64,000 nucleotides of DNA from Solobacterium sp. GTDB lineage: Bacteria; Bacillota_I; Bacilli_A; Erysipelotrichales; Erysipelotrichaceae. Every line of letters starts with the position of its first letter. The stretch's first letter is position 1. This document shows positions 15,015 through 24,045 of the stretch, piece by piece. Both the position numbers and the translations under genes were made by a program. The DNA is taken from NCBI GenBank assembly GCA_017459725.1, contig JAFUCL010000075.1:62001-126000 (forward strand). The letters are read 5' to 3'. The notes beneath the pieces are model-generated. The model was not told where the DNA came from and made no database searches. It saw nothing but the letters and a program-made list of their open reading frames with translations.

Positions 15015-17576
15015 TCAGCCTTCCGGTGCAGGTTCGCCATCACCGCCGCTGTTGTCTGCCGGCGGTTCCTCGGCCGGTGCAGGTTCTTCAGTCGGCTGGG
15101 CCGGACATGAGCCTTCATCATATGCCAGCTGTCCATTCCAGCAGGTTACGGAAGGAGGACATCCTGATTCATCCGCAGCCTGTGAACCATCCCAGCAGGT
15201 TACCGGCTCGGGAGTCGGCTGGGCCGGACATCCGCTTTCATCATATGCCATCTGACCGTTCCAGCACTGGTACGAAGGCTCCGGTGTCGGGGTTGCCGTC
15301 GGTTCCGGTGTAGGTGTCGGTGTCTGTTCAGGCGTAGGCGTCGGTGTAGGTGCCTGCGTCGGTTCCGGTGTCGGGGTCGGAGCCTGGGTGGGCTTCGGTG
15401 TCGGTGTCGGCGTAGACTCCGGTGTAGGCGTCGGTGTCGGTTCCGGGGTTTCATCCGGTTCTTCGGGTTCGACTGCTGAACCGATAGCTGTGCAGCCGGC
15501 GATCGGGTCGCCTTCGAATCCGGCCAGACATGTGCAGTTGCCGTTGCTGTCGAGCTGTGTATTTGCGCCGCAGCCTGCGTTGCTTGCTTCTTCTTCCTGC
15601 TTCTCCGGCGGTACTTCCGAAGGAATAATCGCTTCAGGATAAATATCATAGGAGATTACCGGAATCTGGTTCTCCCAGTTGACGGACCACTGGATCCGGC
15701 TGGTATCCGTACTGATCGGCGAATCGAGGTTGATGTTGCGCTCGATTGCCCTGGCGGTATCCGCAAGGGATCCCTGCCATACACGGTAGATGTAGATGGA
15801 CATCTCCAGTTCACTGTTCCAGAGACCGGAAGAATAACCGGTGACACGGGAAGTCTGGATATCGAAGATACGCTCGATATGGGCTGTATCGTAGTATCTG
15901 TTGGCCTTCTGCATTGCAAAGCGGACAAATTCCGTCATCTGCTCAATGCTGAAGTTTGTCTGGATATTGTTGCCGGCAGCTTCGATGACCTTCAGGAATG
16001 TGTTGACATCCCTTGTACGCATGATCTTGCGCATGATGGCCTCGATGACCTGCTGCTGGTGTTCCTGACGGGCGAAGTCACCGGTCGCGAACAGATGTCT
16101 TTCACGGGCGAAGGCAAGCGCCTGCTCACCGTTCAGAACAACATTTTCACCGGCCGGCACATATACCGTGTAGTGGCCTCTTTCCGCATCAGAGCTCTGG
16201 CCGACGAATTCAACCGGGCTGTTGACGACGACACCGCCGAGGGCATCAACGATTTCAACAACACCCTTGAAGTTGGTGTCAACGTAATAGTCGATCTCCA
16301 CACCGGTCAGATTCTGTATTGTCTGAATCAGGCATTCACGGCTTGAGGCATTGGCGGAATTCAGTTTTGCATATCCCCCGCCGTAGCAGTAAATCGGTAC
16401 ATACGAGTCACGGGCAAGTGAGCTCATGGTTACACGCATGCTTACCGGATTGACCGAGCAGAGGATCATTGTATCGGACAGACCGTCCGCGTTGCCGATC
16501 AGCAGCACAGTGAACGGTTCCTTGGTAATGTCTTTGTCGGCACCGAGCGTATTGGCAACCGTAACGGTCTCCTCGAAGTCCATGATAGACTTGGTCTTCT
16601 CAAGAAGATCAGCCATGGAGGTCTCGTTTCCAAACATGGAAATATAGTTTGTCGGCAGGACTGCGCAGTCAATGTTGCCGTTGAACAGAGCCAGCAGTTC
16701 TGAGGAATAGTCCTGGAACTCCTCAATGGAAGCGTTGATGCCGGCAGATTCGATCTGCTTGCGGCCAAGCGTCCCCGTATGGGTTCCCTTGGCAAGACCT
16801 ACTGTTTTACCTTCCAGCTGGATAATATCCGTAATCAGATATGATCCGTCATCGCTGAACACGACAAAGCTTGCGGAAACGGATTCCTCGGTGGTCTTTG
16901 CCGTGATTTTGCCTACACTGGAGTTTACTCTCGAGAGTGCATAGGTTCCCCCGGCACCGAAGAATACAACCAGCGCCAGCAGGACCATGCCGGTCCGGTA
17001 CAGCGCCGTGCTGCGTTTGGTGATTGCTCTGGCCAGGATCAGATGCAGAACAACCAGCAGCGCCAAAGCCACCAGGTTGATCAGCAGGAACACCGGTCTT
17101 GATATGGAAGCGAACTGGGTGGATGTAAACATCGTATAGATGACACCCGCATCCGCCAGCAATGTCAGTACCGTCAGGATAATATTCATCGGAATACTGC
17201 CTGCACTGCCGGAGCTCTTTGTCTTTTTGTTTGAAGTCTGCATACGTACAGGCTTCGGTGTTTCAGGGGCAGCTGTGCGGACTGCTTCTTCCTGCACATT
17301 TGCCTGTGCGGAGCCCGGCATCTTCCCTGCCGGTCTGCGCGTATGTGTTCTTTCATTCACTGTCTCGGGACGGCGTACGGCACGGACATTGGCAGCCTGT
17401 CTTGCCGCATGGCTGCTGACTTCAGCACCGCCGGCCGGATACTCACGTGTTTCCGCCGAAACATTGTCATAGCCGTGCATATCGGGGACCACAAGGGTTT
17501 CATCCCTCTGCACACGGTCTCTGTATTCATCTTTGATCGGCATTTCAGGAACCGGTCTTTTTCTGTTTTCACTCAT
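15015..17576 (-). CDS. LytR-CpsA-Psr (LCP) glycopolymer ligase with long extracellular tail
   Basis: 853 residues, about twice the usual LCP length. Residues 1-127 are a basic, disordered cytoplasmic region. Three membrane segments lie near 129-150, 158-185 and 193-215. Residues about 230-345 look like a solute-binding-type insert, and the LCP core spans about 352-520. The core has [15 protein letters not shown], the Arg of [15 protein letters not shown] and [11 protein letters not shown], where the usual RxxRQQ reads RxxHQQ. It would transfer an undecaprenyl-diphosphate-linked polymer to peptidoglycan. The tail adds an EGF-like cysteine module (669-695), a Pro/Thr repeat (709-767) and three CWxG...CP repeats (771-828). 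It follows an unknown membrane protein and a CsbB-like GT2 in one operon, with GGAGGG before the ATG. Confidence 0.93.
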   Translation of the reverse strand: MSENRKRPVPEMPIKDEYRDRVQRDETLVVPDMHGYDNVSAETREYPAGGAEVSSHAARQAANVRAVRRPETVNERTHTRRPAGKMPGSAQANVQEEAVRTAAPETPKPVRMQTSNKKTKSSGSAGSIPMNIILTVLTLLADAGVIYTMFTSTQFASISRPVFLLINLVALALLVVLHLILARAITKRSTALYRTGMVLLALVVFFGAGGTYALSRVNSSVGKITAKTTEESVSASFVVFSDDGSYLITDIIQLEGKTVGLAKGTHTGTLGRKQIESAGINASIEEFQDYSSELLALFNGNIDCAVLPTNYISMFGNETSMADLLEKTKSIMDFEETVTVANTLGADKDITKEPFTVLLIGNADGLSDTMILCSVNPVSMRVTMSSLARDSYVPIYCYGGGYAKLNSANASSRECLIQTIQNLTGVEIDYYVDTNFKGVVEIVDALGGVVVNSPVEFVGQSSDAERGHYTVYVPAGENVVLNGEQALAFARERHLFATGDFARQEHQQQVIEAIMRKIMRTRDVNTFLKVIEAAGNNIQTNFSIEQMTEFVRFAMQKANRYYDTAHIERIFDIQTSRVTGYSSGLWNSELEMSIYIYRVWQGSLADTARAIERNINLDSPISTDTSRIQWSVNWENQIPVISYDIYPEAIIPSEVPPEKQEEEASNAGCGANTQLDSNGNCTCLAGFEGDPIAGCTAIGSAVEPEEPDETPEPTPTPTPESTPTPTPKPTQAPTPTPEPTQAPTPTPTPEQTPTPTPEPTATPTPEPSYQCWNGQMAYDESGCPAQPTPEPVTCWDGSQAADESGCPPSVTCWNGQLAYDEGSCPAQPTEEPAPAEEPPADNSGGDGEPAPEG
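15093..15266 (-). repeat. Three tandem CW(N/D)G...CP cysteine repeats in the LCP tail
   Basis: Residues 771-828 of the LCP protein hold three units of the form CWNGxxAYDExxCPAQ or [14 protein letters not shown]. Each has two cysteines about 13 residues apart and probably forms one disulfide outside the cell. Confidence 0.85.
15276..15452 (-). repeat. Pro/Thr/Glu (PTP) low-complexity repeat in the LCP tail
   Basis: About 59 codons (residues 709-767) consist of TP, EP and QAP units. At DNA level this is an irregular GGTGTCGG/GGTGTAGG-type repeat on the plus strand, prone to copy-number change. It is an extended, wall-spanning stalk rather than a folded domain. Confidence 0.88.
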
Positions 17577-17590
17577 TCTGCGGTCCCTCC

Positions 17591-18373
17591 TCAGTTACCC
17601 TGGGATGCTTCCCATTCACGGATGCTCTCATAATCGTAGAATTCAACAATCTCCCAGCGGCCTTCATTGTTTGCCACAAAGAAACGCGCACCGGTCGGGA
17701 ATGCGGTTGTTTCCGCACCGTTGTTCACATATGTCCAGCTGAGATTTACTTCATAGCACGGATATTTCAGCTCGATCTTGGTTTCGTTGTCCTTGAAATC
17801 GTACGTGACAAAATCCGGTGCTTTTTCAACCGGCTTATCTGTTGTGACAGTTGCCACTTCAATCAGCTTCTTGCGGCCGTACTGGGTAATGTACAGGTCA
17901 AAATCCTTGTAAAAGTTATAACGGGACCACTGCTCAAATACAGCGACTTTGCCGCCGTAGATATACTGCAGACCGCCGATTTCGTAATTGCCGTCCTTGT
18001 TTGTCCAGGTGAAATAATCCGCAACGAAATTCCTCGCCACTGCTTCCGCCACAGCCGCATCATCTGCTGTACCGATGGAATCCGTCAGTTTCTGAAATTC
18101 ATCCTTTTCAAGATCTGTCGGATTGTTGCCGATCGTATACAGATCATTCTTCATCTGTTTACCCGTATCCGGCGCAATGGTTTCCGCCGGTTTATCCGAA
18201 GCTGCTGAAGTATTGTTTCTCAGCACACGGGCAATATTCACGGCAAATGCTCCGGTTACAATCAGCGCAAGAACCAGCAGAAGCGCTGCCAGCGCACCGT
18301 TTATCTTTTTTCTGTTCCGCTCAGCCGCACTCGCTGACTGCCTTGCGGAGGATCTGCTTTTTTTCTGCGTCAT
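17591..18373 (-). CDS. Membrane-anchored protein of unknown function
   Basis: 260 residues: a very basic Ser/Arg/Lys-rich N-terminus (1-25), one transmembrane helix at about 27-48, then an extracytoplasmic region. The outer part includes a helical segment (75-115), an aromatic beta-rich core ([17 protein letters not shown]...[15 protein letters not shown]) and a C-terminal stretch ([38 protein letters not shown]) that looks like an NTF2-like or cystatin-like fold. I do not recognise a family. It is translated between a CsbB-like GT2 and the LCP ligase (SD AGGAGG, gaps of 14-15 bases), so it may assist one of them at the outer membrane face. Confidence 0.82.
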   Translation of the reverse strand: MTQKKSRSSARQSASAAERNRKKINGALAALLLVLALIVTGAFAVNIARVLRNNTSAASDKPAETIAPDTGKQMKNDLYTIGNNPTDLEKDEFQKLTDSIGTADDAAVAEAVARNFVADYFTWTNKDGNYEIGGLQYIYGGKVAVFEQWSRYNFYKDFDLYITQYGRKKLIEVATVTTDKPVEKAPDFVTYDFKDNETKIELKYPCYEVNLSWTYVNNGAETTAFPTGARFFVANNEGRWEIVEFYDYESIREWEASQGN

Positions 18374-18388
18374 TTTGCCTCCTGACCG

Positions 18389-19315
18389 TTAATCATATAA
18401 CTTCTTAACGATATAGTTCGGGCGGCCTTTCACTTCGTTATACGTCTTGGAAAGATATTCTCCGAGCACTCCGATACCGAGCAAAAGAACACCACCGAAG
18501 AATAATACCAAAGATATGATCAAAACTCCAGTCGTTATTACTTTGCCGCAGAGTGCCATCACCAGCAGCACAAGCAGTTCAACTGTCATCAGCACGGTCA
18601 GGAATCCGCCGCACCAGAACGGCAGCCGCAGCGGAGCTTCCGTATATTCCACAATACCGTCCATGGCATACCGGAGCAGTTTCCAGAATGACCACTTGGT
18701 TTCTCCTGCCACGCGCTCTACGTTTTCATACTCAATGTATTCGGTCTTGAATCCGACCCAGGCAAACAGACCTTTGGAGAAACGTCCGTATTCCTTCAGG
18801 GACAGAATCGCATCAACGACTGAGCGCTTCATCAGTCTGAAATCACGCGCACCGTCCACGATCTCAACTTCCGTATATTTGTTGATAAGCTTATAGAACA
18901 TCCGGGCAAACCATGAACGGATCGGCGGTTCGCCTTTTCTGGTGACTCTGCGGCTTCCCACCACATCGTCATCATTCTTCTCCATCAGCTCAAACATTCT
19001 GACCAGTACTTCCGGGGGATCCTGCAGATCCGCATCCATCACGGTCACATAGTCACCTTTGGCCTGCCGCAGACCGGCCAGCAGAGCACCTTCTTTACCG
19101 AAGTTTCTGCTGAAATCAATAACCTTTATTTCTTCCGGATGCGCATTGTACAGCTTCAGACATTCCTCCAGCGTACGGTCGCGTGATCCGTCATTCACGA
19201 AGATAATCTCGTGATCAATATTCATTCCTGCAAGCACAGGAGTTACAGCCTGGTAAAAGAGACTGACGGTTTCCTCCTCGTTGTAACAAGGAACAACAAT
19301 AGACAATAAACTCAT
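18389..19315 (-). CDS. CsbB/GtrB-type undecaprenyl-phosphate glycosyltransferase (GT2)
   Basis: A 308-residue DPM1-like GT2 that would load a single sugar from a nucleotide donor onto undecaprenyl phosphate for use outside the cell. Motifs: LSIVVPCYNEEETVSLFYQ, FVNDGSRDRT, FGKEGALLAGLRQAKGDYVTVMDADLQDPPE and R-RKGEPP-RS-FAR-FYKL. Two C-terminal membrane helices lie at about 232-260 and 265-290, the GtrB/CsbB architecture. Start is ATG 19315, with GGAGG six bases upstream; a longer frame to 19366 lacks a site. The window also encodes YfhO and a GtrA/GtcA protein, the partners of CsbB in Bacillus lipoteichoic acid glycosylation. Confidence 0.92.
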   Translation of the reverse strand: MSLLSIVVPCYNEEETVSLFYQAVTPVLAGMNIDHEIIFVNDGSRDRTLEECLKLYNAHPEEIKVIDFSRNFGKEGALLAGLRQAKGDYVTVMDADLQDPPEVLVRMFELMEKNDDDVVGSRRVTRKGEPPIRSWFARMFYKLINKYTEVEIVDGARDFRLMKRSVVDAILSLKEYGRFSKGLFAWVGFKTEYIEYENVERVAGETKWSFWKLLRYAMDGIVEYTEAPLRLPFWCGGFLTVLMTVELLVLLVMALCGKVITTGVLIISLVLFFGGVLLLGIGVLGEYLSKTYNEVKGRPNYIVKKLYD

Positions 19316-19334
19316 AGATGCCTCCATTTTTCCT

Positions 19335-19340
19335 ATTATA
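19335..19340 (-). promoter_or_regulatory. -10 box of the CsbB-like/LCP operon
   Basis: TATAAT on the minus strand, 19 bases upstream of the ATG with GGAGG in between. The -35 region (TGGTTT at 17-base spacing) is weak. Confidence 0.55.
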
Positions 19341-19365
19341 CGCCGTTGCGGGCAATGAAACCACA

Positions 19366-20343
19366 TTACAGATTATCGGGCAGGAAATGCCTGAACACCC
19401 ATGCAAACAGCATAATGTTCCACCCGCTGACCATACGGAAATACCGGTTCTTCATACCCCCTGCACTGCGCAGATACGGATTCTTCTTCCACTGCGGGAA
19501 TTCACTGTTCAGAAGATTCCATCCCAGCATGATCGTTTCCCGGCGGTCTTTGCTGTCCGCGATACGGGCAGAGCGCAGAAAGCTGTTGCCGAGGAAAAAG
19601 CGGATATGCACATATTCCAGCGCATCCCGGTATTCTTCAAGGAAACCGTGGGAACGGTAGTAGTCCAGAATAATGCGGAAGACCGCAATCATGTTCTTGA
19701 CCTGTGAATTGTTTGTGTGGGTGATGCTTTTTTCCTGCTGCACGTAATGCACATAGGGCTTGTTCATGAAACCGATGCGCTTCACATACGGTGTCATGCA
19801 GTACAGATAGCAGGCATCCTCATAGCGGTTGCCGTACGGGAATGTAAAGTCCAGGGTGCGGATGAAATCCGTCCGGTAGATCTTGTTCCAGAGCACTGCA
19901 AACAGATTCACCATCATATCGCAGCCGGTGCCGTAAGGTCCCTCTTTCTGTATTCTGCTCCCTTTTGAATTCTCCCAGATGAAATCCGAAACAACCACAT
20001 CCAGGTTTTCACTGTCTGCTTTCTCCGTCATCTCCGCAAACATACCCGGTTCGGTATAGTCATCACTGTCCAGGAAACCGATGTATTCACCGGTCACCTG
20101 TTCCATACCGAATGTACGGGCTGCCGCAATGCCTTCGTTTTCCTTGGTGAGAAGCCGGAAATTCAGCTCCGGATGCTTTTCCCTGTATTTCTCCAGCACC
20201 TGCAGCGTGTCATCCGTGGAACCGTCATTGATAACGATCAGTTCCAGATCCTTCAGCGTCTGCGCCGCCAGACTGTCAAGCGTTCTTTCAACGGTATTCC
20301 GACAGTTATAGCATGGTACGATCACACTGAGTTTCGGTCTCAT
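19366..20343 (-). CDS. GT2 family glycosyltransferase
   Basis: A 325-residue GT-A enzyme with LSVIVPCYNCRNTVERTLD, VINDGSTDDT, ENEGIAAARTFGMEQ, FLDSDDYTEPGMF and NRYEDACYL. The start is ATG 20343, preceded by AGGAGG and overlapping the upstream stop (ATGA); the upstream frame encodes an unrelated Cys-rich stretch without a site. It is the last gene of a four-gene unit (24010-19366) with GT4, polymerase-like and GT2 genes, and so probably contributes to the same repeat unit. Confidence 0.93.
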   Translation of the reverse strand: MRPKLSVIVPCYNCRNTVERTLDSLAAQTLKDLELIVINDGSTDDTLQVLEKYREKHPELNFRLLTKENEGIAAARTFGMEQVTGEYIGFLDSDDYTEPGMFAEMTEKADSENLDVVVSDFIWENSKGSRIQKEGPYGTGCDMMVNLFAVLWNKIYRTDFIRTLDFTFPYGNRYEDACYLYCMTPYVKRIGFMNKPYVHYVQQEKSITHTNNSQVKNMIAVFRIILDYYRSHGFLEEYRDALEYVHIRFFLGNSFLRSARIADSKDRRETIMLGWNLLNSEFPQWKKNPYLRSAGGMKNRYFRMVSGWNIMLFAWVFRHFLPDNL

Positions 20344-21893
20344 TGCACCTCCTGTACACGGTTCAGCAGAACCGCAATCAGCACTGCCATAAATACAGAC
20401 GTAACAAACTGATCCAGCACATGTCCGCTCAGCCATGCCGAGCCAAAGCCCAGCGCCGCTGACACCGCATAGATCATATTCTCAAGATTGACGAGCTTCT
20501 TGAAATGCAGCAGGAACTGCACCGCCCCGTAGAGCATGACCGCAAGCCACGGCAGTATGCACAGAATAACGCCGGCATAACCGAGCGTATACACCTGCTG
20601 TTTGAAATCCTGTTCGAGAACGATGGAACCGTTCATAAACGTACTGTAGCCCATGCCCAGGATCTTCTCCGCAGGCGTCAGGTTCTGGTACTTGTAGTTG
20701 AAGAAGATCGTTTCGATCTGTCTGCCGCTGACCCGGTCAAATACAGGCATGAATGTTACATCCACCCAGAACTTCGGATCAAACTGATAGCTGTAATACT
20801 CTGTATAGTACATGGACGGCACACTCTGGATATACCGGGCGTTGATGCCGTATGTTTCAAACATATATACGTAGAAGTTGATGTATTCCGGTGAACCCGG
20901 CACCAGATCCTCGGCATTCTTGAGCTCTTCCTCACCGAGGGAAGCCATGCCGTTATGCAGCAGCGCAACGTCATTGACCGCATCCACCTTCTGATTCTGG
21001 ATGGCCGGCGTGAATTCGAGCATTGCCCCGAAAACAGCAGCCGCAATCAGCGGTGTAATGACACAGCCCTTTCTGAACTTACGTTCCTTCAGAAGCAGAA
21101 CGGAGATCAGATACATGATCAGGAACATGACCGGAATAAAGACGGCACCGTATGTGGCAACTCTTGTCGCCAGCATCTGCATTGCCAGTGACTGCATGAA
21201 GATCAGCACAGTCAGACGCTTTCTTTCCTGCTTCTCTTCCACTATGCACAGGAAGTAGTACAGCAGCGGCAGCAGCATAAACATCAATATTCCCACCGTG
21301 TTGCCTTCATTGAAGAAGAACTTGGAGGCAAGGGTGCGCGGATGATACCAGTCATAGATGCCGGTAAACCAGGAGAATACATTCCCCACCGTATATCCGT
21401 AATATGTGCTTCTGCCGAAAACAAACAGATCACCGAGCACAATCGTCAGTGATGTCAGCAGCGACTCAAAGCATACGATTTTCTTCAGCTCATCCCGGGT
21501 GATCCTTTCCTTCGCACACATCCAGATCACCGCAAACGGCATCACCAGTGTCAGTATGTAGGTCAGCTCCTGAAACAGACCGAAGCGGAAATTCTCGGTG
21601 AATGACAGTCTGACTGCCAGTTCGGCAGCCTGTCTGCTGTGCAGCACAAAATACCCGAGCAGAGCCGCTCCGTATACAGCCGCCGCAATAAACACCGGCA
21701 GCTTTTTCTTTTCACGTTTGATAAATACCGCAAGCACCAACAGCGGCAGCACCACAAAGCGCAGTACGGTTGAAAACCGCGGCAGACCGAAGGAATCCAG
21801 AAATCCGTAGATCAGGTAGTCCATGTCCACCAGCGGCTGCACTGCCGCAAACAGCAGCACCAGTATATGCAGTATGTCTTTCTTCTTCTCCAT
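20340..21893 (-). CDS. O-antigen ligase/polymerase-like membrane protein (Wzy/WaaL type)
   Basis: A 517-residue polytopic protein with about 12 hydrophobic segments and one large extracytoplasmic loop (about 315-415), rich in Tyr and charged residues and holding NARYIQSVPSMYYTEYYSYQFDPKFW. That topology is typical of O-antigen ligases and Wzy polymerases. The segment FNEGNTVGILMFMLLPLLYYF resembles the N-G-x-G region of the family. It likely polymerises or transfers undecaprenyl-linked oligosaccharides outside the membrane. Start is ATG 21893, with AGGAG ahead. Genes on both sides are glycosyltransferases. Assignment rests on topology and context. Confidence 0.75.
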   Translation of the reverse strand: MEKKKDILHILVLLFAAVQPLVDMDYLIYGFLDSFGLPRFSTVLRFVVLPLLVLAVFIKREKKKLPVFIAAAVYGAALLGYFVLHSRQAAELAVRLSFTENFRFGLFQELTYILTLVMPFAVIWMCAKERITRDELKKIVCFESLLTSLTIVLGDLFVFGRSTYYGYTVGNVFSWFTGIYDWYHPRTLASKFFFNEGNTVGILMFMLLPLLYYFLCIVEEKQERKRLTVLIFMQSLAMQMLATRVATYGAVFIPVMFLIMYLISVLLLKERKFRKGCVITPLIAAAVFGAMLEFTPAIQNQKVDAVNDVALLHNGMASLGEEELKNAEDLVPGSPEYINFYVYMFETYGINARYIQSVPSMYYTEYYSYQFDPKFWVDVTFMPVFDRVSGRQIETIFFNYKYQNLTPAEKILGMGYSTFMNGSIVLEQDFKQQVYTLGYAGVILCILPWLAVMLYGAVQFLLHFKKLVNLENMIYAVSAALGFGSAWLSGHVLDQFVTSVFMAVLIAVLLNRVQEVQ

Positions 21894-21903
21894 CCGATCG
21901 CTC

Positions 21904-23058
21904 CTAAAGCACATCCATGAACTGCTGCAGAACAGCGCTGTTGTCGTATCGGTAGTCCTTCAGAACGGCCTTCATCGCAGCCAGACGTTCACGGTCCCGG
22001 AGCGCATGGATCAGACCTTCATTCAGTCCTTCCTGGCTGTTGTCAACGATCCAGCCGTAATCCGGTGAAGTGATCTGTTCCTCGCATCCGCTAACCTTTG
22101 TCGTCAGCACCGGTGTGCCCACGATCAGACTCTCGCTGTTGACTGTCGCAAAGCCTTCATACAGACTGCTCAGCACAAAGAGATCGCACTTGCGTATATC
22201 CGCATACGGATTGGAACGGTATCCCAGGAATACCACATTGTCCATCTTCAGCTCACTGACAAGCGCCTTCAGTTCACCTTCCAGCTCACCGCCGCCCACC
22301 AGATACAGCGTATGCGGGTATCCTGCCTGCAGGGCCGCATGGGAAGCACGGATCAGTCTGTCAATGGCTTTCTGGGGATGAAAACGCGCCACGCTGATGA
22401 TATTCGGCGTATCGCTGTCCCTGACACTGACGTCTTCTGTCTTGGCGGCACGGTCCAGGATGGAAAGATCCATCAGATTGTGGATTGCCACCCCGTTCTG
22501 CACACGGAAAACAGTCTCATACGCAACCAGTGCTTTCTGGCTGTCCGCAATGTTCAGATCGATCTTCTGCAGCGCCTGGCGCACCAGCGTCATATGATTG
22601 CTGGAATAATTGCGTACGGAATAATCCGTCAGCACCCAGTTGATCTTGCGCCTGCTGTCACCGTAAGCGGTAAAGATCGTGCAGAAACCTTCTTTCGCAG
22701 CCACTTCAACATCGTACTGCTTTGAAAGGATCTTCTTTCTCTCGCGGACGATTCTGCCTTTGATCAGACCCGTCTTCATATAGAAAAGCAGCCGGATCTT
22801 GGAGAACAGCTCCCGCCATCTATGGCTTTCCAGCAGTTCCTTCAGCGGCTCATCCACGGTATTGAAGAACGGCGTGCCTTCGATCACGCGCACACCTTCG
22901 GGAATCTCATTCAGCAGCATCCCTCTTTTATGCAGCACCAGCAGATCGATATCATACCGGTCCTTGGGAAGCGCCCGCATGAGCGTATTCAAAACCCGGG
23001 CCACTCCGCCCATTTCCATTTCATCATTTACAAACAGCAGTGTCTTCTTATCGGTCAT
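21904..23058 (-). CDS. GT4 family glycosyltransferase
   Basis: A 384-residue GT-B retaining enzyme. The N-terminal domain carries the acceptor-side GGVARVLNTLMRALP (17-31). The C-terminal donor domain shows ISVARFHPQKAIDRLIRA, LYLVGGGELEGEL, VVFLGYRSNPYADIRKCDLFVLSS and the E-x7-E motif YEGFATVNSESL. It overlaps the upstream GT2 by 11 bases, with GAGGAT before the ATG. It is one of two sugar-adding enzymes beside the polymerase-like gene. Confidence 0.94.
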   Translation of the reverse strand: MTDKKTLLFVNDEMEMGGVARVLNTLMRALPKDRYDIDLLVLHKRGMLLNEIPEGVRVIEGTPFFNTVDEPLKELLESHRWRELFSKIRLLFYMKTGLIKGRIVRERKKILSKQYDVEVAAKEGFCTIFTAYGDSRRKINWVLTDYSVRNYSSNHMTLVRQALQKIDLNIADSQKALVAYETVFRVQNGVAIHNLMDLSILDRAAKTEDVSVRDSDTPNIISVARFHPQKAIDRLIRASHAALQAGYPHTLYLVGGGELEGELKALVSELKMDNVVFLGYRSNPYADIRKCDLFVLSSLYEGFATVNSESLIVGTPVLTTKVSGCEEQITSPDYGWIVDNSQEGLNEGLIHALRDRERLAAMKAVLKDYRYDNSAVLQQFMDVL

Positions 23059-24010
23059 ATATCCTCAGCACAGTTTTATACATACCCAGCTTCAGCAGCA
23101 GGTAGATCAGTTTCTTCTTCAGCGGCGCATTCCTGTATCCTGCATCTTCCGTGTAGTCAGGACAGGAAGCACGCAGACGTTCCATATTCTTACGCAGGTA
23201 ATCCTCCCGCAGTGTTTTATCATCAAACTCCCGGATACGCAGTGTGGTCAGATCCAAACCGTGCACCACATACAGATGCCGGATCTCATCCAGGACAGTC
23301 TTCTCAGCACCCTTTGCACGCACATGATCACGGACATGATCAAGCGCATCATAGATATCAAAGATACGGGGATCGGCGCTGTGGGCAATACTGCCGGAAC
23401 GCTGCCTGTAGTAATACAGCGGCTTTGCACAGTGCGCGCTTCTTTCCGCATCATACAAGAGACACGGAATCAGCCACAGATCCTCATAGAATTTACCGAC
23501 CGGGAACCGCTCTTCAGCAAACAGCGAAGCCCGGAACAGTTTATTGCACGCAGAGTTGTTCACGGCAATCAGCTGCGGTGTCTTACGGATATCCGTACAG
23601 GTGAAATCCCCGCCGCTGCTGTAGGTGCGCCGGCCGTCCTCATAGAAGTATTCCATATCGCAGACCGCAATATCCACCGCATTTTCCTCTGCCGTCTTAA
23701 GCAGCACTTCTGCCGTATCAGGCGCAATCAGATCATCGCTGTCCACAAACAGATACCAGTCTCCCGCGGCATGCGCAATGCCGAAATTCCGGGCATCCGA
23801 AAGACCGCCGTTGGGCTTGTCCAGCACGGTGATCCGGCTGTCGCGGGCGGCATACTTTCTGAGAATATCCGGGCTGCTGTCCTTTGAACCGTCATTGACC
23901 GCGAGAATCTCAAGATTCCCGTACGTCTGTGCCAGCACACTGTCCAGACATTCCGCCAGATATGCCTCAACGTTATACACAGGGATAATTACACTGATCT
24001 TCGCACTCAT
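23048..24010 (-). CDS. GT2 family glycosyltransferase
   Basis: A 320-residue GT-A enzyme: ISVIIPVYNVEAYLAECLDSVLAQTYGNLE, AVNDGSKDSSPD, PNGGLSDARNFGI and FVDSDDLIAPDT. The chosen ATG at 24010 gives the canonical MSAKISVII start. It has no ribosome binding site and lies 10 bases after TGGTATACT, so the mRNA may be leaderless; an upstream in-frame start at 24049 would lie upstream of that promoter. It heads the 24010-19366 operon. Confidence 0.92.
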   Translation of the reverse strand: MSAKISVIIPVYNVEAYLAECLDSVLAQTYGNLEILAVNDGSKDSSPDILRKYAARDSRITVLDKPNGGLSDARNFGIAHAAGDWYLFVDSDDLIAPDTAEVLLKTAEENAVDIAVCDMEYFYEDGRRTYSSGGDFTCTDIRKTPQLIAVNNSACNKLFRASLFAEERFPVGKFYEDLWLIPCLLYDAERSAHCAKPLYYYRQRSGSIAHSADPRIFDIYDALDHVRDHVRAKGAEKTVLDEIRHLYVVHGLDLTTLRIREFDDKTLREDYLRKNMERLRASCPDYTEDAGYRNAPLKKKLIYLLLKLGMYKTVLRIYDR

Positions 24011-24020
24011 ATCGTTATAC

Positions 24021-24029
24021 AGTATACCA
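24021..24029 (-). promoter_or_regulatory. Extended -10 promoter directly before the GT2 start
   Basis: TGGTATACT on the minus strand, ten bases before the ATG. No ribosome binding site fits between them. Confidence 0.6.
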
Positions 24030-24045
24030 AAAACAACCCGTTTCT

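Noticed and set aside
15093-15460. Tandem repeat resembling a CRISPR or minisatellite
   Set aside because: Irregular unit length, no spacers, and the repeat reads in frame as the Pro/Thr and cysteine repeats of the LCP tail.
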